Source of the DNA: Lysobacterales bacterium
GTDB lineage: Bacteria > Pseudomonadota > Gammaproteobacteria > Xanthomonadales > Rhodanobacteraceae
Length of the DNA: 64,000 nt
Assembly (NCBI GenBank): GCA_002632325.1
Contig: NSJK01000005.1
Location: 62,001 to 126,000, forward strand
Direction of reading: 5' to 3'
Of the stretch, positions 30,403 through 41,256 are shown one piece after another. The notes beneath the pieces are model-generated. The model saw nothing but the letters and a program-made list of their open reading frames with translations, searched no databases and was not told where the DNA came from. The position numbers and the translations under genes were made by a program. Position 1 is the first letter of the stretch, and every line of letters begins with the position of its first letter.

Positions 30403-31614
30403 TCATACGCTGCGCGTTGCCACCGCCGGTGGTACGCGCGAAGCGCGCAGCGCCGGGCCGAGCACCGCCAGCTGACCCAAGGTCCACAGGCAAAGGAAGC
30501 CGACCGGGACGTAGTGCCACGGCAGGCGCGGCGCCTGGAACGCCGACATCAGCCACAGGCTCAGCGCATAGGCCAGCACGCCGCCGACGACGAGGCCGAT
30601 CGAGGTGATGATGAAGTTCTCGAGCTGGAAATAGCGCAGGATGTCGAACCGGGTTGCCCCGAGCGCACGCCGCGTGCCGATCTGCCGGGTGCGCTGTGCC
30701 ACCCAGAAGCTGGCCATGCCGACAATGCCCAGCGCAGTGATCGCGAGCAGGGCGAAGATCACCGCACCGAGGATGATCGCCATCGCCCGATCATTGGCAT
30801 AGCCTTCGGCGCGCACTTGCTCGAGCGTGCGCACCTTGCTGAGGATGCGGCTGGGATTGGCCTCCTGCAGTTTCTGCTCGACGACCTTGATCACCTCGTC
30901 GCGCCGCCCGGGTTCGGCGCGGACGACGTAACGCGTGGCATTGCCGTACGGAAACAGGACCGGCGCCAGGGTCGAGTTGTCGATGAAGTCCGAGTCGAGC
31001 CACGGCGTCTGCAAGCGTTCGACGATGCCGATGATCGTGCTGGCCGGCCCTTCGTTGTCGTAATAGACCTGCTTGCCGAGTGCATCGCCATCGGGAAACA
31101 GGCGCTGCGCCAAGGCCCGCGTGACGATGACACTGGTCGGCACGACGCGTTCGTTGAAGGTCTTGAACTGGACTTCCTCGGGCTTGAAGTCGCGACCTTC
31201 GACGAGCTGGACGCCGTAGGCCGACAGACCGTGCGCATCGACCAAGTAGAGCGCAGTCGATGCGGTGTCGGTGGTCTGGTTCGGCTTGAGGCTGACGCCG
31301 GTCGACCAGCCGCTCTGGCTCATCGGCACCGTGATCGCACTGGTCGCATCGGCAACGCCGGGCAGGCTGCGCAACAGCGCCAGATCGGCCTGTTGCGAGC
31401 TCTTGACGTCGAAACCCTGACCGAAACCCGTGCTCGAAATGATGAAGGTGTCGGCTTCGTTCATGCCGCTGGGGCGATCCATGCGCTGCAGTCGCTCATG
31501 GATGATGAACAGCGCATTGCAGACGATCGCAAGCGTGAGCGCGACCTGCAGGCCGATCAGGATCATCGACACCTTGCTGCGCATGAGGGCGGAAAGGATG
31601 GGGCGGATTTCCAT
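30403..31614 (-). CDS. MacB/FtsX-like ABC transporter permease (second of two)
   Basis: 403 residues. One N-terminal TM (about 18-38), a large periplasmic domain (about 40-280) and three C-terminal TMs form the MacB_PCD-FtsX topology. The cytoplasmic FtsX loop FWVAQRTRQIGTRRALGATRFDILRYFQLEN is intact. It has no ATPase domain and would pair with the other permease and the separate ATPase upstream to move substrates out of the periplasm. I chose the ATG at 31614; the frame runs further upstream through repeats without similarity. Confidence 0.88.
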   Translation of the reverse strand: MEIRPILSALMRSKVSMILIGLQVALTLAIVCNALFIIHERLQRMDRPSGMNEADTFIISSTGFGQGFDVKSSQQADLALLRSLPGVADATSAITVPMSQSGWSTGVSLKPNQTTDTASTALYLVDAHGLSAYGVQLVEGRDFKPEEVQFKTFNERVVPTSVIVTRALAQRLFPDGDALGKQVYYDNEGPASTIIGIVERLQTPWLDSDFIDNSTLAPVLFPYGNATRYVVRAEPGRRDEVIKVVEQKLQEANPSRILSKVRTLEQVRAEGYANDRAMAIILGAVIFALLAITALGIVGMASFWVAQRTRQIGTRRALGATRFDILRYFQLENFIITSIGLVVGGVLAYALSLWLMSAFQAPRLPWHYVPVGFLCLWTLGQLAVLGPALRASRVPPAVATRSV

Positions 31615-31640
31615 GGCGTGGGTCCTGGAAGCGGGGAATG

Positions 31641-31747
31641 CTGAATCGGGAAGCGGGAATCGGGTGATGAGAGATGAGAGATGAGTGCCGGATGTCAGAT
31701 CAGAAACGAACATCGCTCTTGATGATTCCCGACTCCCGACTCCCGAT
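31641..31747. repeat. Intergenic simple/inverted repeat cluster
   Basis: The 143-nt gap between the two permeases holds iterated words: GGGAA/GAATCGGG on the left, then (GAGAGAT)-type repeats giving GATGAGAGATGAGAGATGAG, then ATTCCCGACTCCCGACTCCCGAT on the right. The left GAATCGGG arms are complementary to the right CCCGA-type arms, so a large hairpin is possible in RNA. Such mosaics occur between genes in Xanthomonadales. Confidence 0.55.
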
Positions 31748-31757
31748 CCTCGGCCCT

Positions 31758-33062
31758 TCAGAGCTTGAGCTGCGTCGCCGGCTGCACACGACAGGCACGC
31801 CAGGTCGGATACAGCCCGGCCAGGATCGCCGAGACCACCGCCAGCACGAGGGTGGTGGCAACCATGGTCAGGTCGAGCGTGGCCACGGTCTTGTATTCGG
31901 CATACAGCGCGCGCACGGCGAGCAGGCCCACACCGGTGAGAACGAGCCCGAGCACGCCGCCACTGATGCCGATCACGCCCGACTCGATGAGGAACTGCTT
32001 GAACACCTCGCGCCGGCTCGCGCCCAGTGCGCGGCGCAAGCCGATTTCGCCGGCCTTGCGCGAGAACTTGGCGAGCAACAGACCGATCGTGTTGACCAGA
32101 CACACCACGAGGAAAGCAAAACCGAGCCCGGTCTGCACCTGCACGTCGCGCGAGACGACGCGCTGATCAACCATCCACTGATTGACATCGAGCAGGCGAT
32201 TGTTGAGCGGACGCGGAAAGCGACCGAGCTTCTTCTGCTCGTTGACGTAGTTGTCGAGGAAGGCGTGGTATTCGGCCAGCCGCGCCGGCGAGTCGAGCTG
32301 CACCCACATCTGGATCCACACGCAGTCCGAATCCAGATACGCATCCCAGCCGGTTCCCGGCGCGCGCCAGCAGCTGTTGTTGCCCGAGGCGCGCTGCTTG
32401 AGATCGATCATGGTGGTGAAGGGCACGAAGTACTCGTCGGGCTCGGCGAAGGCGCCGACGGTGAGGTCGTAATAGCGCGTACGCAATTTCCAATCGGCAA
32501 GCACGCCGACGATCGTGTAGTCGGCGCCATCGAGGCGCACGCTGCGTCCGGTGCTGTCCTGGCCGCCGAACAGCTTTTCGTTCATCTCGCTGCCCAGAAC
32601 GATCACCCGCGCATGGCCCGCATCCTGATCGCGGTTCCAGCCGTGGCCGTAGCGAAACGGCGGCTCGAACATCGCGAAGAAGTCAGCGAAGGTCGCCCGG
32701 CCCTGCGCCTGAAACGGTTTGACTTCGCGATTCTCCGGCTGCACCGGCTTGACCACCTTGAACATCGCCGTCTGCTTGTCGGCCTTGGCCGCCGTCATCA
32801 GCGCCGTGGCGTCGCGATAGGTGACCTGATCAGGCGGCCGGCCATCCTCGGTATAGGGTGCGTCAGCGCCCCAGTTGTCGAGCTGCACGTAATGCAGCTT
32901 GTCGCTTTTCCACGGAATCGGATCGCTGCCCATGAGATGCATCACGGTCAGCGTGGTCATGCTCGCGGCAATGCCCATCGCAATGCCGACGATCATCAAG
33001 GCCGTGAGGATCGGGTTGCGCTTGAGGCTGCGCAGGCCCAGTTGCAGGTAGTAGGCGAACAT
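31758..33062 (-). CDS. MacB/FtsX-like ABC transporter permease (first of two)
   Basis: 434 residues with the same topology as its neighbour: TM1 at about 20-42, a periplasmic domain to about 300, and three C-terminal TMs. The cytoplasmic loop is SRKAGEIGLRRALGASRREVFKQFLIESG. The periplasmic domain includes GHGWNRDQDAGHARVIVLGSEMNEKLFGGQDSTGR, typical of MacB-type periplasmic core domains. Only 10 nt separate it from the ATPase gene. The two different permeases suggest a heterodimeric transporter. Confidence 0.88.
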   Translation of the reverse strand: MFAYYLQLGLRSLKRNPILTALMIVGIAMGIAASMTTLTVMHLMGSDPIPWKSDKLHYVQLDNWGADAPYTEDGRPPDQVTYRDATALMTAAKADKQTAMFKVVKPVQPENREVKPFQAQGRATFADFFAMFEPPFRYGHGWNRDQDAGHARVIVLGSEMNEKLFGGQDSTGRSVRLDGADYTIVGVLADWKLRTRYYDLTVGAFAEPDEYFVPFTTMIDLKQRASGNNSCWRAPGTGWDAYLDSDCVWIQMWVQLDSPARLAEYHAFLDNYVNEQKKLGRFPRPLNNRLLDVNQWMVDQRVVSRDVQVQTGLGFAFLVVCLVNTIGLLLAKFSRKAGEIGLRRALGASRREVFKQFLIESGVIGISGGVLGLVLTGVGLLAVRALYAEYKTVATLDLTMVATTLVLAVVSAILAGLYPTWRACRVQPATQLKL

Positions 33063-33072
33063 GGCGCGATCC

Positions 33073-33798
<726 letters not shown>

Positions 33799-33881
33799 GG
33801 ATGCAGCCTCGTCTGGGTGTAACGGTGGGTTGTGCGGGTGTGGGCAAGCAGTGGCGGTTTCACGCGCGGCGTGACGGCGAT

Positions 33882-35150
33882 TCAGTTGAGCGCGACGCGC
33901 TGCGCGCCCTTGAACTCGTCGGTGCCGGAAATCACGATGCGGTCGCCTTCCTTGACACCACTGACGATTTCGACCGCGTTGAGGCTGGTCGCTCCGACCT
34001 GGATCGGCGTGCGCTCGGCAACCTGGCCGCGCACGACATAGGCGACGCGCCCGGCGCCGGAATCGACGAACGGCCCGCGCTCGACCATCAGCACGTTCGG
34101 ATGCTCGTCCATGAGGATGCGCGTGGTCAGACGCTGGTTCTGGCGCAGGCCTTCAGGCTTGTCACCACTGAAGCGGATGCGACCGACCACCTGACCATCG
34201 ACGACTTCGGGCGAGATCGCGCTGACCTGCCCGGCATATTTGCCATTGGCATCCTGGATCTCGGCGCTCATGCCCGGGCCCAGTTCGCGCGCAAAGGTCT
34301 CGGGCACGCGCACTTCGATTTCGAAGGCACTGAGGTCCACCACGCTGAGCACGCCCGCACCCGCCACGACGTTGGCGCGCTGCTGCACCAGCAATTGACC
34401 AACCTGACCATCGACCGGCGAGCGCATCTTGAGCTCGTCGACCTGACGCGCGAGGTCATCGACCAGTAGCTTCTGGCGATCGTGCGCGAAGCGCTTGGTC
34501 TTGAGTTCGAAGGCAAGCGTCTCGCGATCGAGGCCGACATTGCGCCTGGCGTTGGCCTCTCCGAGTCTGGCCTTGGCCAGCGCATCCCTGGCACGCAGCA
34601 CCGGCATTTCCGCCTGCGCGCCCATTTCGAAGGCGCGGCGATTGCGCTCGACCTCACGCTCAGCGGTTTCGCGGTCGATCACGGCTTGTTCGTAAGCGGT
34701 CTGCGAGGCGGCCTCGGCCTTGCGATTGGCGATCGCCGCGCGTTCGACTTCCAGCTCCAGGCCATCGAGCGTGGCCTGCTCCTGCTTGAGGCGATTGCTC
34801 AGTTCCGGCGAATCGATCACCGCCAGCACCTCGCCCTTCTCCACCTTGTCGCCGGCCTGCACTTCCAGACTCACCGTGCCGCCATTGCGCGCATAGAGCG
34901 TCGGGCTGTTGGCCGCCACCACGGTGCCCTGCACCGAAACATCGCGCACCAGATCACCGCGCCTGACCTCGGCAATGCGCAGGCGCGCGGTACTCGCGGT
35001 CGAATCGGCGGAAAGCAAGCGCATTGCGGTTGGCGTGATTGCGGCAATGATCGCGAGCACGACGAGCGCAACGGCGGCAATCATCATGGGCTTGCGCCGA
35101 TTGACCGGCTGGGTGACGACGCGATCCTGGGCTGACGTGTCGCGGATCAT
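33882..35150 (-). CDS. Periplasmic adaptor subunit, MacA/HlyD family
   Basis: 422 residues. One N-terminal membrane anchor (about 23-45), then biotinyl/lipoyl-like halves (ARNGGTVSLEVQAGDKVEKGEVLAVIDSPEL and RSPVDGQVGQLLVQQRANV), a coiled-coil hairpin between them (about 100-210), and beta-barrel domains. It would bridge the inner-membrane MacB-like permeases to an outer-membrane TolC-type channel. I chose the ATG at 35150: the earlier in-frame ATG at 35204 falls inside the -24/-12 promoter and so upstream of the transcript. First gene of the exporter operon. Confidence 0.9.
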   Translation of the reverse strand: MIRDTSAQDRVVTQPVNRRKPMMIAAVALVVLAIIAAITPTAMRLLSADSTASTARLRIAEVRRGDLVRDVSVQGTVVAANSPTLYARNGGTVSLEVQAGDKVEKGEVLAVIDSPELSNRLKQEQATLDGLELEVERAAIANRKAEAASQTAYEQAVIDRETAEREVERNRRAFEMGAQAEMPVLRARDALAKARLGEANARRNVGLDRETLAFELKTKRFAHDRQKLLVDDLARQVDELKMRSPVDGQVGQLLVQQRANVVAGAGVLSVVDLSAFEIEVRVPETFARELGPGMSAEIQDANGKYAGQVSAISPEVVDGQVVGRIRFSGDKPEGLRQNQRLTTRILMDEHPNVLMVERGPFVDSGAGRVAYVVRGQVAERTPIQVGATSLNAVEIVSGVKEGDRIVISGTDEFKGAQRVALN

Positions 35151-35193
35151 GGGGTGAGGTACCTGCGGGGCGGCTGCACGTAGCACATCCTCA

Positions 35194-35209
35194 GCAAGGC
35201 CCATGCCAA
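35194..35209 (-). promoter_or_regulatory. Sigma-54 (-24/-12) promoter of the exporter operon
   Basis: On the minus strand TGGCATGGGCCTTGCT matches TGGCACG-N4-TTGCW at all but one base. The invariant GG and GC are exactly 10 nt apart. It ends 43 nt before the adaptor ATG. The NtrC-type activator encoded in the same cluster is the natural candidate regulator. Confidence 0.85.
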
Positions 35210-35255
35210 CACGCAGATTGTTGATCTGCTTGGATATTTCAAGAAAGTAACCGCA

Positions 35256-35304
35256 GCGGACAGTGTCCGCCTCAAGCCACGGACGCGCGGCGGACAGACT
35301 TCCG
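35256..35304. promoter_or_regulatory. Upstream activator sites for the NtrC-type regulator
   Basis: A perfect 15-bp palindrome, GCGGACAGTGTCCGC (35256-35270), lies about 80 bp upstream of the expected transcription start. A second GCGGACA with an imperfect right half (35290-35304) lies 34 bp further upstream. Two spaced dimer sites at this distance are the usual enhancer layout for sigma-54 activators. Assignment to the cluster's own regulator is inference. Confidence 0.6.
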
Positions 35305-35321
35305 GGCGACGCAGACCCGCC

Positions 35322-37232
<1,911 letters not shown>

Positions 37233-37247
37233 GTGTCTCTCAGTTCC

Positions 37248-38291
37248 TCATGCCGCGCGGCTCAGTTCGCCGCGGCGCGCCGCCATCGCCTGTTCGACCA
37301 CGCGCCAATCAGCATCGCTGCGATGCGCCTGTTCGCTGAGCACGCGACGAAACGCGCGCGCACCCGGCAATCCCTGATACAGGCCGAGTATGTGGCGCGT
37401 GACATGCTGCAGGCGATCGCCCGCCGCCAGATGCGCTTCCACGTATGGACGCAGGCGTGCCAATACCTCGTCGCGCGTCGGCAAGGGCGCGCCGAACAGG
37501 GTCTGTTCGAGTTCGGCCAGAATCCAGGGCTCGTGATAGGCGGCGCGGCCGAGCATCACGCCATCGACGTGTTGCAGATGTTCGCGCACCGCTTCGACGC
37601 GGGTGATGCCACCGTTGATGATGATGGCGAGCTGCGGATGTTCGCGCTTGAGGCGATGAACGCGCTCGTGGTTGAGCGGCGGCACCTCGCGATTTTCCTT
37701 CGGCGACAGGCCCTGCAACCAGGCTTTGCGTGCATGCACGATGAAGGTATCGCAGCCGGCGCCGTGCACCTGCTCGACGAACTCGGCCAGCCCCGCGTAC
37801 TCGTCCTGCTCGTCAACGCCAATGCGGCACTTGACCGTGACCGCGACCGCGCACCCCACCAGCGCTTCGCGCATCGCGCGCACGCAGTCGGCCACCAGCG
37901 CCGGCTCGCGCATGAGGCAGGCGCCGAAGCGCCCCGACTGCACGCGATCGGATGGACAGCCGACGTTGAGGTTGATTTCCTCGTAGCCGAAGTCGGCGCC
38001 GATCCGCGCCGCCTGCGCCAGTTCCACCGGCTCGCTGCCGCCCAGTTGCAGCGCCAGCGGATGCTCGACCACGTCATGCCCGAGCAGCCGCGCACGATCG
38101 CCGTGGATCACCGCCGCCGCAGTCACCATCTCGGTGTAGAGCAAGGCATGCGGCGCGAGCAGGCGATGAAAATACCGGCAATGCCGATCGGTCCAGTCCA
38201 TCATCGGCGCGACGCAAAGCCTGCGATCAAGCGCAGTGCTGGGATTGGCCGCATCGTTCATCGGCGGCGTGTCGGCAAGACGGGGGTGCAT
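37248..38291 (-). CDS. dusA: tRNA-dihydrouridine(20/20a) synthase
   Basis: 347 residues. A TIM-barrel FMN enzyme that reduces uridine in the tRNA D-loop. Family features: VAPMMDWTDRHCRYFHRLL at the N-terminus, INLNVGCPSDRVQSGRFGACLM with the catalytic Cys (about 108), VKCRIGVDEQDEY, and INGGI plus VDGVMLGRAAY for phosphate binding. The DusA-type DWTDRHCR distinguishes it from DusB and DusC. I used the ATG at 38291; ATG at 38261 is ten codons later and equally possible. Confidence 0.95.
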   Translation of the reverse strand: MHPRLADTPPMNDAANPSTALDRRLCVAPMMDWTDRHCRYFHRLLAPHALLYTEMVTAAAVIHGDRARLLGHDVVEHPLALQLGGSEPVELAQAARIGADFGYEEINLNVGCPSDRVQSGRFGACLMREPALVADCVRAMREALVGCAVAVTVKCRIGVDEQDEYAGLAEFVEQVHGAGCDTFIVHARKAWLQGLSPKENREVPPLNHERVHRLKREHPQLAIIINGGITRVEAVREHLQHVDGVMLGRAAYHEPWILAELEQTLFGAPLPTRDEVLARLRPYVEAHLAAGDRLQHVTRHILGLYQGLPGARAFRRVLSEQAHRSDADWRVVEQAMAARRGELSRAA

Positions 38292-38692
38292 GCCCGCTAG
38301 TTTAGCGTTTGCCTGAGAAACATCAGGGAAACTGAACCGCCCCGCCTTTCGTGGAGGCTTCGTTGGCCCAAGCCACCCCATCGCCGCATCGCCTGCCGAC
38401 GGCCTGGGCACATCGCCTTGCGAGGACCGCTCTGCCGGTGAGATTCGACGATCGACGTGCAAACGCACAGCCTGGCGAGGACCCACACAGCGTAAGCTCT
38501 CCAGCCTCCATGAATCCGCCCATCATCGCCGCTTGGAAGGGCGGCCCAACCGCCTCCCGAAGCCGGTTTTGCGTGGGGATGCCGCTGCCAAAGTCAATTC
38601 TTGAATCAGGCCGCTGCAGCAGCTAGTGTCAGCCTGAATATCCTTGTCCGGGACGGTGCGTTGCTGCGCCGCCTTTCGCGTTGGAGCGAATC
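38292..38692. other. Intergenic region, no supported gene
   Basis: 401 bp between dusA and rnk. A 91-codon plus-strand frame (38351-38626) and overlapping minus frames exist, but none has a ribosome site, a familiar motif or convincing composition. The rnk ribosome site (GGAG, ending 7 nt before its ATG) lies at the right edge. It may be a decayed gene; nothing else can be supported. Confidence 0.45.
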
Positions 38693-39112
38693 ATGTCCAA
38701 GCAGGCGTCACCCGCCATCACCTTGAGCAACCGCGATTTCGATCGTCTCGACGCGCTGCTCGACACACCGCAGTGGCAGCACAATGCGACCGCGCAGGCC
38801 CTGCGCGCGGAGCTCGATCGTGCCCAGGTGCTCGCACCGGACAAGATCCCCGGCAATCTGGTGACGATGAACTCGACCGTGACCTGCGTCGAGGAACTGG
38901 GTGGCAAGGAACACACGCTGACGCTGTGTTATCCGGCCGAAGCCGATGCCGCCAAGGGCCGTATTTCCGTGCTCGCCCCGGTCGGCGCGGCCTTGCTCGG
39001 CCTCACGGTCGGCCAGACGATCGATTGGAAGACACCCGACGGGCAACCGCTGCGCCTGCGCGTGACCGCGGTCACCTTCCAGCCCGAAGCTGCCGGTCAA
39101 TTGCACCGCTGA
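38693..39112 (+). CDS. rnk: Regulator of nucleoside diphosphate kinase (GreA/GreB-like)
   Basis: 139 residues. The N-terminal short coiled-coil part (LSNRDFDRLDALLDTPQWQHNATAQALRAELDRAQVL) and the C-terminal FKBP-like GreA/GreB domain (VTMNSTVTCVEELGGKEHTLTLCYPAEADAAKGRISVLAPVGAALLGLTVGQTIDW) fit Rnk. Rnk binds RNA polymerase like Gre factors but has a coiled coil too short for transcript cleavage. It lies 18 nt before the cyanophycin-degradation genes and may be co-transcribed with them. Confidence 0.9.
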   Translation: MSKQASPAITLSNRDFDRLDALLDTPQWQHNATAQALRAELDRAQVLAPDKIPGNLVTMNSTVTCVEELGGKEHTLTLCYPAEADAAKGRISVLAPVGAALLGLTVGQTIDWKTPDGQPLRLRVTAVTFQPEAAGQLHR

Positions 39113-39130
39113 GCGGCGGCGTTCGCGCGG

Positions 39131-40318
39131 ATGAGCCTGCTGCTGATCCACAACGCCGAAGTCTTTGCGCCCGCCGCGCTGGGTGTGCGTCATCTGCTGC
39201 TTGGTGGCGGACACATCCTGTGGATGGGCCGCGAACGCCCGGATCTGCCCGTCGCGCTTGCGCCGCGAGTCATCGATCTCGAAGGCCGCCGTCTGATTCC
39301 CGGCTTGATCGACGGCCATGTGCATGTGACCGGTGGCGGCGGCGAAGGCGGCTATCACACGCGCGTGCCGCCGCTCGCGCTGTCGCGTTTCACCGCCCAC
39401 GGCATCACCACGGTGGTCGGCTTGCTCGGCACCGACGACGTGATGCGCGGTCCGCGCGAACTGCTCGCTGGCGTGTATGCGCTGCGCGCGGAAGGATTGT
39501 CGGCATTCGCTTATGCCGGTGGTTATCACCTGCCCCTGGCGACGCTCACCGGCACCGTGCGCGGCGATCTGGTCTTCATCGACGCATTGATCGGCGCGGG
39601 CGAGGTGGCGCTGAGCGATCACCGTTCGAGCCAGCCCACACTCGATGAATTGTTGCGACTGGCGGCCGAAGTGCATGTCGCTGGCCTGCTCACGGGCAAG
39701 GCGGGCATTGTCCACCTGCACCTCGGTGACGGGCCACGCGGCCTCGAACTCGTGCGCCAGGCGCTGGCCACCAGCGAACTGCCCGCGCGCGTGTTCCAGC
39801 CCACCCACGTCAACCGGCGCAAGGCCCTGTTTGAGGAAGCGATCGCGCTTGCGCGCGGCGGCAGCCACATCGACCTCACCGCCTTCCCGGTCGAGGACGG
39901 CGAGGATGCCTGGAGCGCGAGCGACGCGCTGATCCGCTATCTCGACAGCGGCGCACCGGCGCAAGGCGTGAGCATCAGTTCCGATGCCGGAGGCTCGCTG
40001 CCCTGCTTCGATACCTGTGGCCACATGACGCACATGGACGTGGGCGATTCCGGCGCCTTGCTGGCCACGCTGAACGAACTGCTCGCGCGAGGCGTGCCGC
40101 TGCCGCAGGTGCTGCCGGCCTTCACCAGCAATCCCGCACACCTGCTGCGTCTGGCGCGCAAGGGTCGCGTCGAAGTCGGCGCCGACGCCGACCTCGTCGC
40201 ACTCGCGGCGGATGGCAGCGCCGATCTCGTGATCGCCGGCGGCGTCGTGCACGTGCGCGATGGCCAGTTGCAGATCCGCGGAACCTTCGAAAGCGCGCGC
40301 CGAGAAACCAGAGATTGA
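39131..40318 (+). CDS. iadA: Isoaspartyl dipeptidase (beta-aspartyl dipeptidase)
   Basis: 395 residues, amidohydrolase superfamily. It cleaves beta-aspartyl dipeptides; next to cyanophycinase it should split beta-Asp-Arg released from cyanophycin. Metal ligands: H63 and H65 in DGHVHVTGGGGEGG, His in IVHLHLGDG (about 197), His in FQPTHVNRRK (about 225), and the catalytic Asp in SISSDAGGS (about 281). At the place of the usual carboxylated Lys, before SDHRS, the protein has Glu (E158). The change is discussed in the findings. Confidence 0.9.
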   Translation: MSLLLIHNAEVFAPAALGVRHLLLGGGHILWMGRERPDLPVALAPRVIDLEGRRLIPGLIDGHVHVTGGGGEGGYHTRVPPLALSRFTAHGITTVVGLLGTDDVMRGPRELLAGVYALRAEGLSAFAYAGGYHLPLATLTGTVRGDLVFIDALIGAGEVALSDHRSSQPTLDELLRLAAEVHVAGLLTGKAGIVHLHLGDGPRGLELVRQALATSELPARVFQPTHVNRRKALFEEAIALARGGSHIDLTAFPVEDGEDAWSASDALIRYLDSGAPAQGVSISSDAGGSLPCFDTCGHMTHMDVGDSGALLATLNELLARGVPLPQVLPAFTSNPAHLLRLARKGRVEVGADADLVALAADGSADLVIAGGVVHVRDGQLQIRGTFESARRETRD

Positions 40319-40331
40319 AACGGGGTAGAAG

Positions 40332-41180
40332 ATGTGTCCAAGCAGGGTACGTGAGGGAAGCGAGCGCGGTTGGATCGTGCCGATCGGCGGCGCCGAGCAC
40401 AAGGAACACGACACGCGCATCCTCACGCGCTTCGTCGAACTGTGCGGCGGTGATGACGCCGACATCGTGGTGATTCCGACCGCAAGCCAGCGTGCCGATA
40501 CCGGCAAGCGCTACGAGCACATTTTTTCCGAGCTCGGCGCGGGCCAGGTCACCGCGCTCGACTTCGATACGCGCCGCGATGCCGCCGAACGCAACCGCCT
40601 CGAACGTCTCGAACGCGCCAATGGCATCTTCTTCACCGGCGGCAACCAGTTGCGCCTGTCCACCGTGCTTGGCGGCACGCCGATCGCCAAGCTCATCCGT
40701 CTGCAGAACGCCAACGGCGTGCACGTCGCCGGCACCAGTGCAGGCGCGGCGATCCTGTCCGAACACATGATCGCGTTCGGCAAGGAAGGCGGCTCGCCGA
40801 CCGCATCGAGCGTGCGTCTTGCGCCCGGACTCGGCCTCACCAACCGCTTCGTCATCGATCAGCATTTCCGCCAGCGCGACCGCCTCGGACGCCTGCTCGC
40901 CGCGCTCGCCTACAACCCCTTCGCGGTCGGCATTGGCCTGGACGAGGATACCGCCGCGTTCATCCGCCCCGACAACACGCTCGAAGTCGAAGGCTCGGGG
41001 GGCATCACCGTGGTCGATGCCAGCGAGCTGGAGTTTTCATCGATGGATCAAGCCGGCGAGAACGAGCCGGTGTGCCTGCTCGGTCTCAAGATCCACATCC
41101 TCGTCGCCGGCGCGACGTTCAACCTGCACACGCGCCGAGCCTCGTCGGGTTCGCTCGCCGCAAGCAAGCTCGACTCCTGA
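40332..41180 (+). CDS. cphB: Cyanophycinase
   Basis: 282 residues, S51-family serine peptidase. It cuts cyanophycin (multi-L-arginyl-poly-L-aspartate) to beta-Asp-Arg dipeptides. The nucleophile is S136 in HVAGTSAGAAILSEHM. The FFTGGNQLRLS and VVIPTASQR motifs and the C-terminal VAGATFNLHTR are typical of CphB. It has no signal peptide, so it acts on intracellular granules. It lies between iadA (13 nt) and cphA (76 nt), so one operon covers both degradation and synthesis. Confidence 0.93.
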   Translation: MCPSRVREGSERGWIVPIGGAEHKEHDTRILTRFVELCGGDDADIVVIPTASQRADTGKRYEHIFSELGAGQVTALDFDTRRDAAERNRLERLERANGIFFTGGNQLRLSTVLGGTPIAKLIRLQNANGVHVAGTSAGAAILSEHMIAFGKEGGSPTASSVRLAPGLGLTNRFVIDQHFRQRDRLGRLLAALAYNPFAVGIGLDEDTAAFIRPDNTLEVEGSGGITVVDASELEFSSMDQAGENEPVCLLGLKIHILVAGATFNLHTRRASSGSLAASKLDS

Positions 41181-41256
41181 GCACCGCTGCACTCGCAACA
41201 TGCCCAAGACCACGATTGCAGGCATCATCCAAACCTGATCTCACAGCGGAGGCTCC

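Noticed and set aside
35151..35204. Longer N-terminus for the MacA-like adaptor (ATG at 35204)
   Set aside because: That ATG lies inside the -24/-12 promoter and upstream of the predicted transcript start.
38351..38626. 91-codon frame between dusA and rnk as a small gene
   Set aside because: No ribosome site and no recognisable motif; overlapping frames on the other strand are equally open.
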